Below, one piece after another: positions 27,020-41,557 of a stretch of DNA of 64,000 nt. The notes below the pieces were generated by a model. That model searched no databases. It was not told the DNA's origin and saw nothing but the letters and a program-made list of their open reading frames with translations. A program made the position numbers and the translations under genes. The DNA lies in contig NC_134891.1 of assembly GCF_041734735.1 (NCBI RefSeq), positions 13,171,569 through 13,235,568 on the forward strand, read 5' to 3'. This DNA comes from Babylonia areolata (taxonomy: Eukaryota; Mollusca; Gastropoda; Neogastropoda; Buccinidae). Numbering within the stretch: the first letter of the stretch is position 1; each line of letters opens with the position of its first letter.

Positions 27020-27712
27020 CTTTCTTCCACCCCACCCTCCCACCCCCGTTCATCGGAACTGCATATCCACATTTGAGACAGACTGTCGCTGATGTCCAAA
27101 AGGGTCATCGTCTAATGGTATTTAGAACTGACGACAGAGGTGTTACAGACTACTGAAGTGTGTATCACTGTGGAGATGGTAACGGACATGTATATGCGAC
27201 CACAAAAGCTTAACGGTCACCAGCTGTACAGTGGTTTGGATGATGAAACTGTTCAACAGGTTGGTAGGGGAGGATTCAGAGAGGGGAAGGGGGGAAGAGA
27301 TGACGTCATCAGTCACGTGAACAACAGAGCAATGCAAAAACACTAAACAAAATACAAGCACGTACAAACGAATCCCGTCAATTTTAAAATGACTGTAGAT
27401 CCGAACAGAGTGACGGGATTCTTTGTTGGCATGCTGAAGACCAGTGGATATCGATGTTGTGACTGATTACGAAAAGGTCAATCTCTTCAATCACACCGGG
27501 AAAGTCTAGATGGTATGTTGTTCTTCATGTGTATCACACACTGCAAAAGTTGACTTCCCTCCATGATATCAAATGTCATATTCTGTTTTGCAGGTATATG
27601 CATTGCAGTATGTACAACACACCTTTGAAGCTGTTGTCACAAAGTGATTTTAGAATGCAGGTGCCGGACACTTTGAAGTCAGTATCACACTGTGAGAATT
27701 AGAACAGAATCT

Positions 27713-30700
27713 GGATGTCACAGAAGTGGACATGACAGGCTGGGGCGTGTGTTTCAGGTGTGTCACACACTGTGCATGCCATGGAAGTGGACACAGGGTG
27801 GGATGTGTTTTCCAGGTGTGTCACACACTGTGCATGCCATGGAAGTGGACACAGGGTGGGATGTGTTTTCCAGGTGTGTCACACACTGTGCATGCCATGG
27901 AAGTGGACACAGGGTGGGATGTGTTTTCCAGGTGTGTCACACACTGTGCATGCCATAGAAGTGAACACGACAGAGTGGGATGTGTTTTCCAGGTGTGTCA
28001 CACATTGTGCATGCCATGGAAGTGGACACAGGGTGGGATGTGTTTTCCAGGTGTGTCACACACTGTGCATGCCATAGAAGTGAACACGACAGGGTGGGAT
28101 GTGTTTTCCAGGTGTGTCACACATTGTGCATGCCATGGAAGTGGACACAGGGTGGGATGTGTTTTCCAGGTGTGTCACACACTGTGCATGCCATAGAAGT
28201 GAACACGACAGGGTGGGATGTGTTTTCCAGGTGTGTCACACACTGTGCATGCCATAGAAGTGGACACAGGTGGGATGTGTTTTCCAGGTGTGTCACACAC
28301 TGTGCATGCCATAGAAGTGGACACGACATGGTGGAATGTGTTTTCCAAGTGTGTCACACACTGTTCATGCCATAGAAGTGAACATGACAGGGTGGGATGT
28401 GTTTTCCAGGTGTGTCACACACTGTGCATGCCATAGAAGTGGACACATGGTGGAATGTGTTTTCCAGGTGTGTCACACACTGTGCATGTCATAGAAGTGG
28501 ACACGACATGGTGGGATGTGTTTTCCAGGTGTGTCACACACTGTGCATGTCATAGAAGTTAACACGACATGGTGGGATGTGTTTTCCAGGTGTGTCACAC
28601 ACTGTTCATGCCATAGAAGTGGACACAGGTGGGATGTGTTTTCCAGGTGTGTCACACACTGTGCATGCCATAGAAGTGGACACAGGTGGGATGTGTTTTC
28701 CAGGTGTGTCACACACTGTGGATGCCATAGAAGTGGACACAGGGTGGGATGTGTTTTCCAGGTCTGTCACACACTGTGCATGTCATAGAAGTGAACACGA
28801 CAGGGTGGGATGTGTTTTCCAGGTGTGTCACACACTGTGCATGCCATAGAAGTGGACACATGGTGGGATGTGTTTTCCAGGTGTGCCACACACTGTGCAT
28901 GCCACAGAAGTGAACATGACAGGGTGGGATGTGTTTTCCAGGTGTGTCACACACTCTGCATGCCATAGAAGTGGACACAGGGTGGGATGTGTTTTCCAGG
29001 TGCGTCACACACTGTGCATGTCATAGAAGTGGACACGACATGGTGAGATGTGTTTCCAGGTGTGTCACACACAGTGCATGTCATAGAAGTGAACACGACA
29101 TGGTGGGATGTGTTTTCCAGGTGTGTCACACGCTGTGCATGCCATAGAAGTGGACACAGGGTGGGATGTGTTTTCCAGGTGTGTCACACACTGTGCATGC
29201 CATAGAAGTGGACACAGGGTGGGATGTGTTTTCCAGGTGTGTCACACACTGTGCATGCCATAGAAGTGAACACGACAGGGTGGGATGTGTTTTCCAGGTG
29301 TGTCACACACTGTGCATGCCATAGAAGTGGACACAGGTGGGATGTGTTTTCCAGGTGTGTCACACACTGTGCATGCCATAGAAGTGGACACGACATGGTG
29401 GAATGTGTTTTCCAAGTGTGTCACACACTGTTCATGCCATAGAAGTGAACATGACAGGGTGGGATGTGTTTTCCAGGTGTGTCACACACTGTGCATGCCA
29501 TAGAAGTGGACACAGGGTGGAATGTGTTTTCCAGGTGTGTCACACACTGTGCATGTCATAGAAGTGGACACGACATGGTGGGATGTGTTTTCCAGGTGTG
29601 TCACACACTGTGCATGTCATAGAAGTGAATACGACATGGTGGGATGTGTTTTCCAGGTGTGTCACACACTGTGCATGCCATAGAAGTGGACACAGGGTGG
29701 GATGTGTTTTCCAGGTGTGTCACACACTGTGCATGCCATAGAAGTGGACACAGGTGGGATGTGTTTTCCAGGTGTGTCACACACTGTGCATGCCATTGAA
29801 GTGGACACAGAGTGGGATGTGTTTTCCAGGTGTGTCACACACTGTGCATGCCATAGAAGTGAACATGACAGGGTGGGATGTGTTTTCCAGGTGTGTCACA
29901 CACTGTGCATGCCATAAAAGTGGACACAGGGTGGGATGTGTTTTCCAGGTGTGTCACACACTGTGCATGTCATAGAAGTGAACACGACAGGGTGGGATGT
30001 GTTTTCCAGGTGTGTCACACGCTGTGCATGCCATAGAAGTGAACACGACATGGTGGGATGTGTTTTCCAGGTGTGTCACACACTCTTCATGCCATAGAAG
30101 TGGACACATGGTGGGATGTGTTTTCCAGGTGTGTCACACACTGTGCATGCCATAGAAGTGAACATGACAGGGTGGGATGTGTTTTCCAGGTGTGTCACAC
30201 ACTGTGCATGCCACAGAAGTGGACACAGGGTGGGATGTGTTTTCCAGGTGTGTCACACACTGTGCATGCCATAGAAGTGGACACAGGGTGGGATGTGTTT
30301 TCCAGGTGTGTCACACACTGTGCATGCCATAGAAGTGAACACGACAGGGTGGGATGTGTTTTCCAGGTGTGTCACACACTGTGCATGCCATAGAAGTGGA
30401 CACAGGGTGGGATGTGTTTTCCAGGTGTGTCACACACTGTGCATGCCATAGAAGTGAACACGACAGGGTGGGATGTGTTTTCCAGGTGTGTCACACACTG
30501 TGCATGCCATAGAAGTGGACACAGGTGGGATGTGTTTTCCAGGTGTGTCACACACTGTGCATGCCATAGAAGTGGACACGACATGGTGGAATGTGTTTTC
30601 CAAGTGTGTCACACACTGTTCATGCCATAGAAGTGAACATGACAGGGTGGGATGTGTTTTCCAGGTGTGTCACACACTGTGCATGCCATAGAAGTGGACA

Positions 30701-33700
30701 CATGGTGGAATGTGTTTTCCAGGTGTGTCACACACTGTGCATGTCATAGAAGTGGACACGACATGGTGGGATGTGTTTTCCAGGTGTGTCACACACTGTG
30801 CATGTCATAGAAGTTAACACGACATGGTGGAATGTGTTTTCCAGGTGTGTCACACACTGTTCATGCCATAGAAGTGGACACAGGTGGGATGTGTTTTCCA
30901 GGTGTGTCACACACTGTGCATGCCATAGAAGTGGACACAGGTGGGATGTGTTTTCCAGGTGTGTCACACACTGTGGATGCCATAGAAGTGGACACAGGGT
31001 GGGATGTGTTTTCCAGGTCTGTCACACACTGTGCATGTCATAGAAGTGAACACGACAGGGTGGGATGTGTTTTCCAGGTGTGTCACACACTGTGCATGCC
31101 ATAGAAGTGGACACATGGTGGGATGTGTTTTCCAGGTGTGCCACACACTGTGCATGCCACAGAAGTGAACATGACAGGGTGGGATGTGTTTTCCAGGTGT
31201 GTCACACACTGTGCATGTCATAGAAGTGAACACGACATGGTGGGATGTGTTTTCCAGGTGTGTCACACGCTGTGCATGCCATAGAAGTGGACACAGGGTG
31301 GGATGTGTTTTCCAGGTGTGTCACACACTGTGCATGCCATAGAAGTGAACACGACAGGGTGGGATGTGTTTTCCAGGTGTGTCACACGCTGTGCATGCCA
31401 TAGAAGTGAACACGACATGGTGGAATGTGTTTTCCAAGTGTGTCACACACTGTTCATGCCATAGAAGTGAACATGACAGGGTGGGATGTGTTTTCCAGGT
31501 GTGTCACACACTGTGCATGCCATAGAAGTGGACATAGGGTGGAATGTGTTTTCCAGGTGTGTCACACACTGTGCATGTCATAGAAGTGGACACGACATGG
31601 TGGGATGTGTTTTCCAGGTGTGTCACACACTGTGCATGTCATAGAAGTGAATACGACATGGTGGGATGTGTTTTCCAGGTGTGTCACACACTGTGCATGC
31701 CATAGAAGTGGACACAGGTGGGATGTGTTTTCCAGGTGTGTCACACACTGTGCATGCCATAGAAGTGGACACAGAGTGGGATGTGTTTTCCAGGTGTGTC
31801 ACACACTGTGCATGCCATAGAAGTGAACATGACAGGGTGGGATGTGTTTTCCAGGTGTGTCACACACTGTGCATGCCATAGAGGTGGACACAGGGTGGGA
31901 TGTGTTTTCCAGGTGTGTCACACACTGTGCATGTCATAGAAGTGGACACGACATGGTGGGATGTGTTTTCCAGGTGTGTCACACACTGTGCATGTCATAG
32001 AAGTGAACACGACATGGTGGGATGTGTTTTCCATGTGCGTCACACGCTGTGCATGCCATAGAAGTGGACACAGGGTGGGATGTGTTTTCCAGGTGTGTCA
32101 CACACTGTGCATGCCATAGAAGTGGACACAGGGTGGGATGTGTTTTCCAGGTGTGTCACACACTGTGCATGCCATAGAAGTGAACACGACAGGGTGGGAT
32201 GTGTTTTCCAGGTGTGTCACACACTGTGCATGCCATAGAAGTGGACACAGGGTGGGATGTGTTTTCCAGGTGTGTCACACACTGTGCATGCCATAGAAGT
32301 GAACACGACAGGGTGGGATGTGTTTTCCAGGTGTGTCACACACTGTGCATGCCATAGAAGTGGACACAGGTGGGATGTGTTTTCCAGGTGTGTCACACAC
32401 TGTGCATGCCATAGAAGTGGACACGACATGGTGGAATGTGTTTTCCAAGTGTGTCACACACTGTTCATGCCATAGAAGTGAACATGACAGGGTGGGATGT
32501 GTTTTCCAGGTGTGTCACACACTGTGCATGCCATAGAAGTGGACACAGGGTGGAATGTGTTTTCCAGGTGTGTCACACACTGTGCATGCCATAGAAGTGG
32601 ACACAGGGTGGGATGTGTTTTCCAGGTGTGTCACACACTGTTCATGCCATAGAAGTAGACACATGGTGGGATGTGTTTTCCAGGTGTGTCACACACTGTG
32701 CATGCCATAGAAGTGAACATGACAGGGTGGGATGTGTTTTCCAGGTGTGTCACACACTGTGCATGCCATAGAAGTGGACACAGGGTGGGATGTGTTTTCC
32801 AGGTGTGTCACACACTGTGCATGTCATAGAAGTGGACACGACATGGTGGGATGTGTTTTCCAGGTGTGTCACACACTGTGCATGTCATAGAAGTGAACAC
32901 GACATGGTGGGATGTGTTTTCCAGGTGTGTCACACGCTGTGCATGCCATAGAAGTGGACACAGGGTGGAATGTGTTTTCCAGGTGTGTCACACACTGTGC
33001 ATGCCATAGAAGTGGACACAGGGTGGGATGTGTTTTCCAGGTGTGTCACACACTGTGCATGCCATAGAAGTGAACACGACAGGGTGGGATGTGTTTTCCA
33101 GGTGTGTCACACACTGTTCATGCCATAGAAGTGGACACATGGTGGGATGTGTTTTCCAGGTGTGTCACACACTGTGCATGCCATAGAAGTGAACATGACA
33201 GGGTGGGATGTGTTTTCCAGGTGTGTCACACACTGTGCATGCCATAGAAGTGGACACAGGGTGGGATGTGTTTTCCAGGTGTGTCACACACTGTGCATGT
33301 CATAGAAGTGGACACGACATGGTGGGATGTGTTTTCCAGGTGTGTCACACACTGTGCATGTCATAGAAGTGAACACGACATGGTGGGATGTGTTTTCCAG
33401 GTGTGTCACACGCTGTGCATGCCATAGAAGTGGACACAGGGTGGGATGTGTTTTCCAGGTGTGTCACACACTGTGCATGCCATAGAAGTGGACACAGGGT
33501 GGGATGTGTTTTCCAGGTGTGTCACACACTGTGCATGCCATAGAAGTGAACACGACATGGTGGGATGTGTTTTCCAGGTGTGTCACACACTGTGCATGCC
33601 ATAGAAGTGGACACGACATGGTGGAATGTGTTTTCCAAGTGTGTCACACACTGTTCATGCCATAGAAGTGAACATGACAGGGTGGGATGTGTTTTCCAGG

Positions 33701-36700
33701 TGTGTCACACACTGTGCATGCCATAGAAGTGGACACAGGGTGGGATGTGTTTTGCAGGTGTGTCACACACTGTGCATGTCATAGAAGTGAACACGACATG
33801 GTGGGATGTGTTTTCCAGGTGTGTCACACACTGTGCATGCCATAGAAGTGGACACAGGGTGGGATGTGTTTTCCAGGTGTGTCACACACTGTTCATGCCA
33901 TAGAAGTAGACACATGGTGGGATGTGTTTTCCAGGTGTGTCACACACTGTGCATGCCATAGAAGTGAACATGACAGGGTGGGATGTGTTTTCCAGGTGTG
34001 TCACACACTGTGCATGCCATAGAAGTGGACACAGGGTGGGATGTGTTTTCCAGGTGTGTCACACACTGTGCATGTCATAGAAGTGGACACGACATGGTGG
34101 GATGTGTTTTCCAGGTGTGTCACACACTGTGCATGTCATAGAAGTGAACACGACATGGTGGGATGTGTTTTCCAGGTGTGTCACACGCTGTGCATGCCAT
34201 AGAAGTGGACACAGGGTGGGATGTGTTTTCCAGGTGTGTCACACACTGTGCATGCCATAGAAGTGAACACGACAGGGTGGGATGTGTTTTCCAGGTGTGT
34301 CACACACTGTGCATGCCATAGAAGTGGACACAGGTGGGATGTGTTTTCCAGGTGTGTCACACACTGTGCATGCCATAGAAGTGGACACAGGGTGGGATGT
34401 GTTTTCCAGGTGTGTCACACACTGTGCATGTCATAGAAGTGAACACGACAGGGTGGGATGTGTTTTCCAGGTGTGTCACACGCTGTGCATGCCATAGAAG
34501 TGAACACGACATGGTGGAATGTGTTTTCCAAGTGTGTCACACACTGTTCATGCCATAGAAGTGAACATGACAGGGTGGGATGTGTTTTCCAGGTGTGTCA
34601 CACACTGTGCATGCCATAGAAGTGGACACAGGGTGGAATGTGTTTTCCAGGTGTGTCACACACTGTGCATGTCATAGAAGTGGACACGACATGGTGGGAT
34701 GTGTTTTCCAGGTGTGTCACACACTGTGCATGTCATAGAAGTGAATACGACATGGTGGGATGTGTTTTCCAGGTGTGTCACACACTGTGCATGCCATAGA
34801 AGTGGACACAGGTGGGATGTGTTTTCCAGGTGTGTCACACACTGTGCATGCCATAGAAGTGGACACAGAGTGGGATGTGTTTTCCAGGTGTGTCACACAC
34901 TGTGCATGCCATAGAAGTGAACATGACAGGGTGGGATGTGTTTTCCAGGTGTGTCACACACTGTGCATGCCATAGAAGTGGACACAGGGTGGGATGTGTT
35001 TTCCAGGTGTGTCACACACTGTGCATGTCATAGAAGTGGACACGACATGGTGGGATGTGTTTTCCAGGTGTGTCACACACTGTGCATGTCATAGAAGTGA
35101 ACACGACATGGTGGGATGTGTTTTCCATGTGCGTCACACGCTGTGCATGCCATAGAAGTGGACACAGGGTGGGATGTGTTTTCCAGGTGTGTCACACACT
35201 GTGCATGCCATAGAAGTGGACACAGGGTGGGATGTGTTTTCCAGGTGTGTCACACACTGTGCATGCCATAGAAGTGAACACGACAGGGTGGGATGTGTTT
35301 TCCAGGTGTGTCACACACTGTGCATGCCATAGAAGTGGAGACAGGGTGGGATGTGTTTTCCAGGTGTGTCACACACTGTGCATGCCATAGAAGTGAACAC
35401 GACAGGGTGGGATGTGTTTTCCAGGTGTGTCACACACTGTGCATGCCATAGAAGTGGACACAGGTGGGATGTGTTTTCCAGGTGTGTCACACACTGTGCA
35501 TGCCATAGAAGTGGTCACGACATGGTGGAATGTGTTTTCCAAGTGTGTCACACACTGTTCATGCCATAGAAGTGAACATGACAGGGTGGGATGTGTTTTC
35601 CAGGTGTGTCACACACTGTGCATGCCATAGAAGTGGACACAGGGTGGAATGTGTTTTCCAGGTGTGTCACACACTGTGCATGTCATAGAAGTGGACACGA
35701 CATGGTGGGATGTGTTTTGCAGGTGTGTCACACACTGTGCATGTCATAGAAGTGAACACGACATGGTGGGATGTGTTTTCCAGGTGTGTCACACACTGTG
35801 CATGCCATAGAAGTGGACACAGGGTGGGATGTGTTTTCCAGGTGTGTCACACACTGTTCATGCCATAGAAGTAGACACATGGTGGGATGTGTTTTCCAGG
35901 TGTGTCACACACTGTGCATGCCATAGAAGTGAACATGACAGGGTGGGATGTGTTTTCCAGGTGTGTCACACACTGTGCATGCCATAGAAGTGGACACAGG
36001 GTGGGATGTGTTTTCCAGGTGTGTCACACACTGTGCATGTCATAGAAGTGGACACGACATGGTGGGATGTGTTTTCCAGGTGTGTCACACACTGTGCATG
36101 TCATAGAAGTGAACACGACATGGTGGGATGTGTTTTCCAGGTGTGTCACACGCTGTGCATGCCATAGAAGTGGACACAGGGTGGAATGTGTTTTCCAGGT
36201 GTGTCACACACTGTGCATGCCATAGAAGTGGACACAGGGTGGGATGTGTTTTCCAGGTGTGTCACACACTGTGCATGCCATAGAAGTGAACACGACAGGG
36301 TGGGATGTGTTTTCCAGGTGTGTCACACACTGTGCATGCCATAGAAGTGGACACAGGTGGGATGTGTTTTCCAGGTGTGTCACACATTGTTCATGCCATA
36401 GAAGTGAACACGACAAATGGTGGGATGTGTTTTCCAGGTGTGTCACACACTGTGCATGCCATAGAATGAACACGACAAATGGTGGGATGTGTTCTCCAGG
36501 TGTGTCACACACTGTGCATGCCATAGAAGTGGACACAGGGTGGGATGTTTTTTCCAGGTGTGTCACACACTGTGCATGCCATAGAAGTGGACACAGGGTG
36601 GGATGTGCTTTCCAGGTGTGTCACACACTGTGCATGCCATAGAAGTGGACACAGGTGGGATGTGTTTTCCAGGTGTGTCACACATTGTTCATGCCATAGA

Positions 36701-37219
36701 AGTGAACACGACAAATGGTGGGATGTGTTTTCCAGGTGTGTCACACACTGTGCATGCCATAGAATGAACACGACAAATGGTGGGATGTGTTTTCCAGGTG
36801 TGTCACACACTGTGCATGCCATAGAAGTGGACACAGGGTGGGATATGTTTTCCAGGTGTGTCACACACTGTGCATGCCATAGAAGTGGACACAGGGTGGG
36901 ATGTGTTTTCCAGGTGTGTCACACACTGTGCATGCCATAGAAGTGGACACAGGTGGGATGTGTTTTCCAGGTGTGTCACACATTGTTCATGCCATAGAAG
37001 TGAACACGACAAATGGTGGGATGTGTTTTCCAGGTGTGTCACACACTGTGCATGCCATAGAATGAACACGACAAATGGTGGGATGTGTTTTCCAGGCGTG
37101 TCACACACTGTGCATGCCATAGAATGAACACGACAAATGGTGGGATGTGTTTTCCAGGTGTGTCACACACTGTGCATGCCATAGAATGAACACGACAAAT
37201 GGTGGGATGTGTTTTCCAG
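27713..37219 (+). repeat. Splice-acceptor minisatellite, about 160 units, ending at exon D
   Basis: The part to about 31226 mirrors copy 1; the rest has no counterpart there. Units are 57, 58, 61 or 64 bases. Most are 1 modulo 3, so the reading frame rotates from unit to unit and open frames appear in several frames. From about 36240 a block of five units (about 300 bases, including units with acgacaaatgg) is repeated three times. The final unit's gatgtgttttccag is the real exon D acceptor at 37218-37219. Several of the last units read catagaatgaac, giving an in-frame TGA if an upstream decoy acceptor were used. Confidence 0.95.
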
Positions 37220-37380
37220 GTGTGTCACACACTGTGATGGTGGCTGTGAACCAGGAGACAGGAGAAGGGGAAGCAAGTGTGTTGTACAAATCACCCCCCG
37301 TTTTCAACGGCGCCATTCCCACCGTGTTCTGCTCTGTGAAGGGGTTCGTCTCCACCCTCAATGTACACAGAAGCTTCGGT
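37220..37380 (+). CDS. Host gene exon D (start of beta-rich C-terminal half)
   Basis: 161 bases, phase 1 in and phase 0 out, between ttttccag and a strong donor GGT|gtaagt. After the Cys codon shared with exon C, the peptide runs VSHTVMVAVNQETGEGEAS, then VLYKSPPVFNGAIPTVFCSV and KGFVSTLNVHRSFG. The alternating hydrophobic pattern suggests beta strands; one Cys (VFCSV) may pair with others in E-G. The first 17 bases are shared with the upstream minisatellite, so the array formed from this splice site or extended into it. I do not recognise the domain. A small lectin-like or other extracellular beta-sandwich is conceivable but unproven. Confidence 0.65.
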
Positions 37381-38239
37381 GTAAGTTTGTTTCCCCTTAT
37401 CTGTCCGTCTGTATCTTATCTGACTTAGTGTGTGTCTGACTGTGTCTGTGTCTGTACACGTCTATGTGAAAATACCTACTTTTCTACATCACAATGTTCT
37501 ATTCTCTCAAAAAAATATTTGAGTTCATTAAGCACATCAAGGTCCACATCATCAGCTGTCCACTCGTTTCATAAACATATCCCAGATGTTTTTGTGCTGG
37601 CTGTTACACATGCAACAAAATAAATCGTTCTGAATACTGTACCAGCATAGAAACACTCAAAAAAGCGCTTAATGCACGCACGAATGTTGATATTCATAAC
37701 TTGGCGAATATGTTTCAGGCATACGTCTTTCAAAGAATATTATAAACACGGGAAAACGATTTTCACATGCCACTGGTTACCATTCATTTGATGTTTTATC
37801 ATTAGTACTATTCGTTCTCCGGAGTACACGCCAGTTTGATCCAGTGCAAAAAGCACACAAAACGTGGAGACATATTGACAGACAGGGAGACAGACGGACA
37901 TCGGAACGGTTGAAGTGACGACACGGAATCACTGAAATATGTCCTAGTGCCCCACCAGCCATGTGCAATGAGTGCAGCATGAGTTGGACAGAATTATTTC
38001 CGGGTTTGCATTGCTTTTTTGATTATCTTCTACCTTGTTTTCTTGTGGGGGGGGGGGGGGGGGAGGGGACGATCTGGCTTTTGAGGGGAACAGAACTGCC
38101 CTGCTTACTTCGTCTTCTCCTTCTCTCCCTCAGGATCTCCTTGAAGTGTGAGGAGAAAATCACCGGGGGTATTTGTTTTGTGATCAGTACAGATTTTCTT
38201 CTTCTTTTTTTCTTATAATCGGGAACATGTATTTCTGTG
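37381..38239. other. Intron D-E, first part: no gene
   Basis: Unique AT-rich intron with a poly-G run at 38047-38067. No repeat family recognised. Confidence 0.6.
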
Positions 38240-38470
38240 TGAAAGTCGAGATGCTGGCTCTCCGGGGGAAGATCGCGCCGCCAAAATGCTGCACCATCCT
38301 TGTTTCTCTGTTTTCCTGTCTGCAGGTGTATTTGTTTCACCATCAAATTGGGTTTCTCTACAGAGTTTTGCCAGGGACAACACTTTTGTTGCCATGGGTT
38401 CTTTTACGCGTGCTAAGTGCATTCTGCACGCGGGACTTCGGTTTATCGTCTCATTCGAAAGACACAGTAT
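38240..38470 (+). repeat. Dispersed repeat 1, third locus
   Basis: Carries cctgtctgca, agggacaacacttttgttgcc and ggtttatcgtctcatt in the same order as 11726-11960 and the 13262-13312 remnant. It is non-coding, of unknown class. Confidence 0.5.
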
Positions 38471-38619
38471 TTTGTAACTGTCACTATTGTTGGTTCTACT
38501 GTTGGTGCTGCGATTGCCCATATTCCTTTGCAGCATCTTCATTATAACTTTCAACCAGCCCAAAGCACAATACAATATTACATCAGTCAGACACAAACAA
38601 CAACCACAACCACAACAAC

Positions 38620-38670
<51 letters not shown>

Positions 38671-38702
38671 ACACGCGCGCACGCACCCACGCACGCGCAC
38701 AC
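38620..38702. repeat. (CA)n microsatellite at LINE 3' end
   Basis: A CA run with some CG substitutions directly abuts the 3' end of the minus-strand LINE that follows. The same arrangement occurs at 54883-54955. Confidence 0.93.
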
Positions 38703-41487
38703 ACAAGTTCAAGTTTTAATTATCCTTTCACTCCTATTGGAGTATGGAGGATTATTGCAAAATAATGTTTTCATGCCCAGAACAAACATTTCCAAATACA
38801 CAACAATGTCACATAAAAGTTGAGAAAACACAAATGTCTTTTAACTCCAAAAGTGTAGCTAGGCAACATTTGAAAATCTAATCATCTTACTTACAGCTAA
38901 AATGACTTTTTTGCCTCCTTTGAGCGTATTACAAAAATTAAAAACCGATTTTGGAGACAAATATTTTTTAGGAACTTATCTATTTCGTAACTGATCATAA
39001 TTGGGACATTCCATTATAAAATGAAACTCATCCCCAATCACAGACATGTTACAAACCTTACAAAGCCGTAACTCTCGTGGCATGCCTTTGTGTCTCCATG
39101 TTTCTATTTCCAGCTTATGATTACTACTTCGAAATCTGAAGAAGCTGATAACGTAATCATCAGGCATTTGACTTATATATTTTTCTCTACCAAATCCACT
39201 TTTGAAATTTCGATAAAACAAACATTTACTACTCGCCTCTAGAGCATGTCTTCATAGATTTTGAAAACTATCTCTCAAAGCAGTGTTGACATTCTTGCAG
39301 AAAGATTCCCTCTCAAAGAAGAATTGAGCATCAAAAACAGTCATACCCTGTTTCTATTAAAATTTGTCTGATACAACTCATCCATTTTGAAGAATAAATA
39401 CCATTTCGATATAAATCAAGTAATATCAAACATATTTTCTCAGAATATTTTTCTGTGTTTGATATCACTAAGCTGGTCCAAAATCGAACTAATTTCATTT
39501 TCACTAACACACTAATTGGATAAATACCAGTTTCTCCAAAAACAATTTCCTGTTCAGTTTGAACAAGCGTTTCAAAATTTTCAATTCTAATTTTTCAAGT
39601 ATATCTACATTTTCATAACCCCATATTTCTGCACTAAACAACAAAATAGGAACAATCATAGACTGGTACATGTCCAGAACGATATGTAAAGGTAAATCTT
39701 GATTTCTGGCTGACTGAAGAAAAGAAAACATGGCTTTTTCAGCCTGTTCATAAATCATTTTTTTAGCTTTGTAAAATGTTGCGTTTCTACTAAATTCGAT
39801 ACCAAGATACTTAAAAGAATCGACAACATCCAAACATGCATCACCAAACTTAAAAACAGGCTTTAGCTTCTTTGTAAAAATAAATATCATCACTTTAGTT
39901 TTCTTTGCATTAACCACTAGTTTCCATTTTAAACAATATTTGTGAAAAACATTGACGGACTGTTGTAATCCTTTCGTCTCCAAAAGTAAAATTGTGTCAT
40001 CTGCATACAAGAGTACAATAATTGCATGTAACTATCTTAGTCTGAAATGTTAACATTCAATAAAAGATCAACAGATGGAATCTTATGCTGTCAAATACGA
40101 CTCTAAATCATTGAGATAAAGAGAAAAAAGCAAAGGCGAGAGATTCTCTCCTTGTCGTACACCCTTACAAATGCTAAAGAAATCAGATTTTTCACCATTT
40201 AAAAACACACATGACTTAATTCTATCATACATGTTCATTATGACACGCAAAAGTTTATCATTCACGCCTCCATGAACAAGTTTTTGCCATTACCCACTTC
40301 TCCAAACTGAATCAAAGGCTTTTTTTATAAACAACAAAAGCACAGTAAAGTTTCTTCTTTTTCATGGAGAAAATATCTATTAGTGATTTCAAAACAAACA
40401 TTTGATCTAATGTAGAATAGGACTGTCTAAATCCTGCTTGGGCCCGTGAAAGTATATTGTTTACATTGATATAATCAGTCAGTCTAGCATTTAACACTAG
40501 TGAATAGTTTTCCAACACAGCTGAGCAAAGTTATTCCCCTATAATTATCACAGTCAAATGTATCACCTTTGCCTTTATACAATGGCAATATCAAGGCGGA
40601 TACCCATTTTTCTGGTACAACACCTTCGTCCAGTACCTTGTTAACTAATTTACAATATGTTTCTGTCAGCAAAGCAACGATGTTAATGACATATTCATTA
40701 CGAATCATGTCTTCACTTGTACTTTTGACTTTCTTCAGTCTTTTGATGGCTGAAGTAATTTCATCTTCAGTAATATATGCATTTAAAATATCATCATTAT
40801 CCTCTAAATTGATCATGTGCATTGTCGTTGTACTGTTGTTGAGTATGCAACAAATGGTTTTGTATAAATAAAAACTCGGGAAACTCTTAGATAAGTCCCA
40901 CGACTTTTAATACAGCTTTCGACGATCCGTTGAGCCAAAACGGAAGTGGTAACCAAGGAAACAAAACAAGGGAAGTAACTTATCTAAACTAAACAAAGGA
41001 AGTAAATAACGCGTAAGAGTGAGACGCTACACTGTCAATATGTTCATTATCATTAACGTTGAGGTTGCTGAAATGGTGAAACATGTCTTCTAAATTTATG
41101 GGACATGATGTTTTCTTTTTCTTTTTAATTCTATTCCATACTTCTCTTGAATTGCTTTTGCGTAAACTTCGTAGTTCTCTGTGCCATTTTTTTTTCTCCG
41201 CGACTTTTCTGCTTTCTTTAAAACGGACTTGTTACTTTTGCTGACTATTTTCACTAGAATCTCATTTTTCTTAACTCGGTATTTAGCTTTAAAATATACT
41301 GATCAGCTTCATTTGCATGTTTGTTTTCGTTTGCTGTCTGAATCAGAATGTTTGCGAGCTTATCATTTATGACGTCAATATCAGCATCGATTGCGTCATT
41401 TAAGTCTGTAAGCTTAGCGTCAGACAAATTTTCTTGAAAAGAAGCAGCCTTTTCGTGTTCCCATTTTTGACTCACTTGTGTAAACAA
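38703..41487 (-). mobile_element. LINE 'CA-end' family, copy 1 (linker, RT, C-terminus)
   Basis: Read right to left on the minus strand: endonuclease-RT linker (NLSDAKLTDLNDAIDADID, 41254-41487), RT N-terminal region (VPEKWVSALILPLYKGKGD), GVRQGENLSPLLFSLYLND (motif B), MYADDTILLLETKGLQQSV (YADD box), VDSFKYLGIEFSRNATFY, MYQSMIVPILLFSAEIWGYE, and a Cys-rich C-terminus RELRLCKVCNMSVIGDEFHF. The 3' end (aaggataattaaaacttg) runs straight into (TG)n. Many frame breaks. The clade is not assigned. It contains a candidate insertion at 40850-41035. The related copy at 54955-57930 has the same 3' end. Confidence 0.85.
40850..41035. mobile_element. Possible small insertion within the LINE
   Basis: The protein reading is lost across this 185-base stretch and resumes on both sides (EDMFHHFSNLNVNDNEHID on one side, INLEDNDDILNAYITEDE on the other). 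The sequence is unlike the LINE and contains acaagggaagtaact. The second LINE copy has a deletion here, so it cannot confirm the border. SINE or MITE possible. Confidence 0.35.
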
Positions 41488-41522
41488 AGTAAGTGAGTCT
41501 ATGTTTTAACACGGTGTTCGGT

Positions 41523-41557
<35 letters not shown>

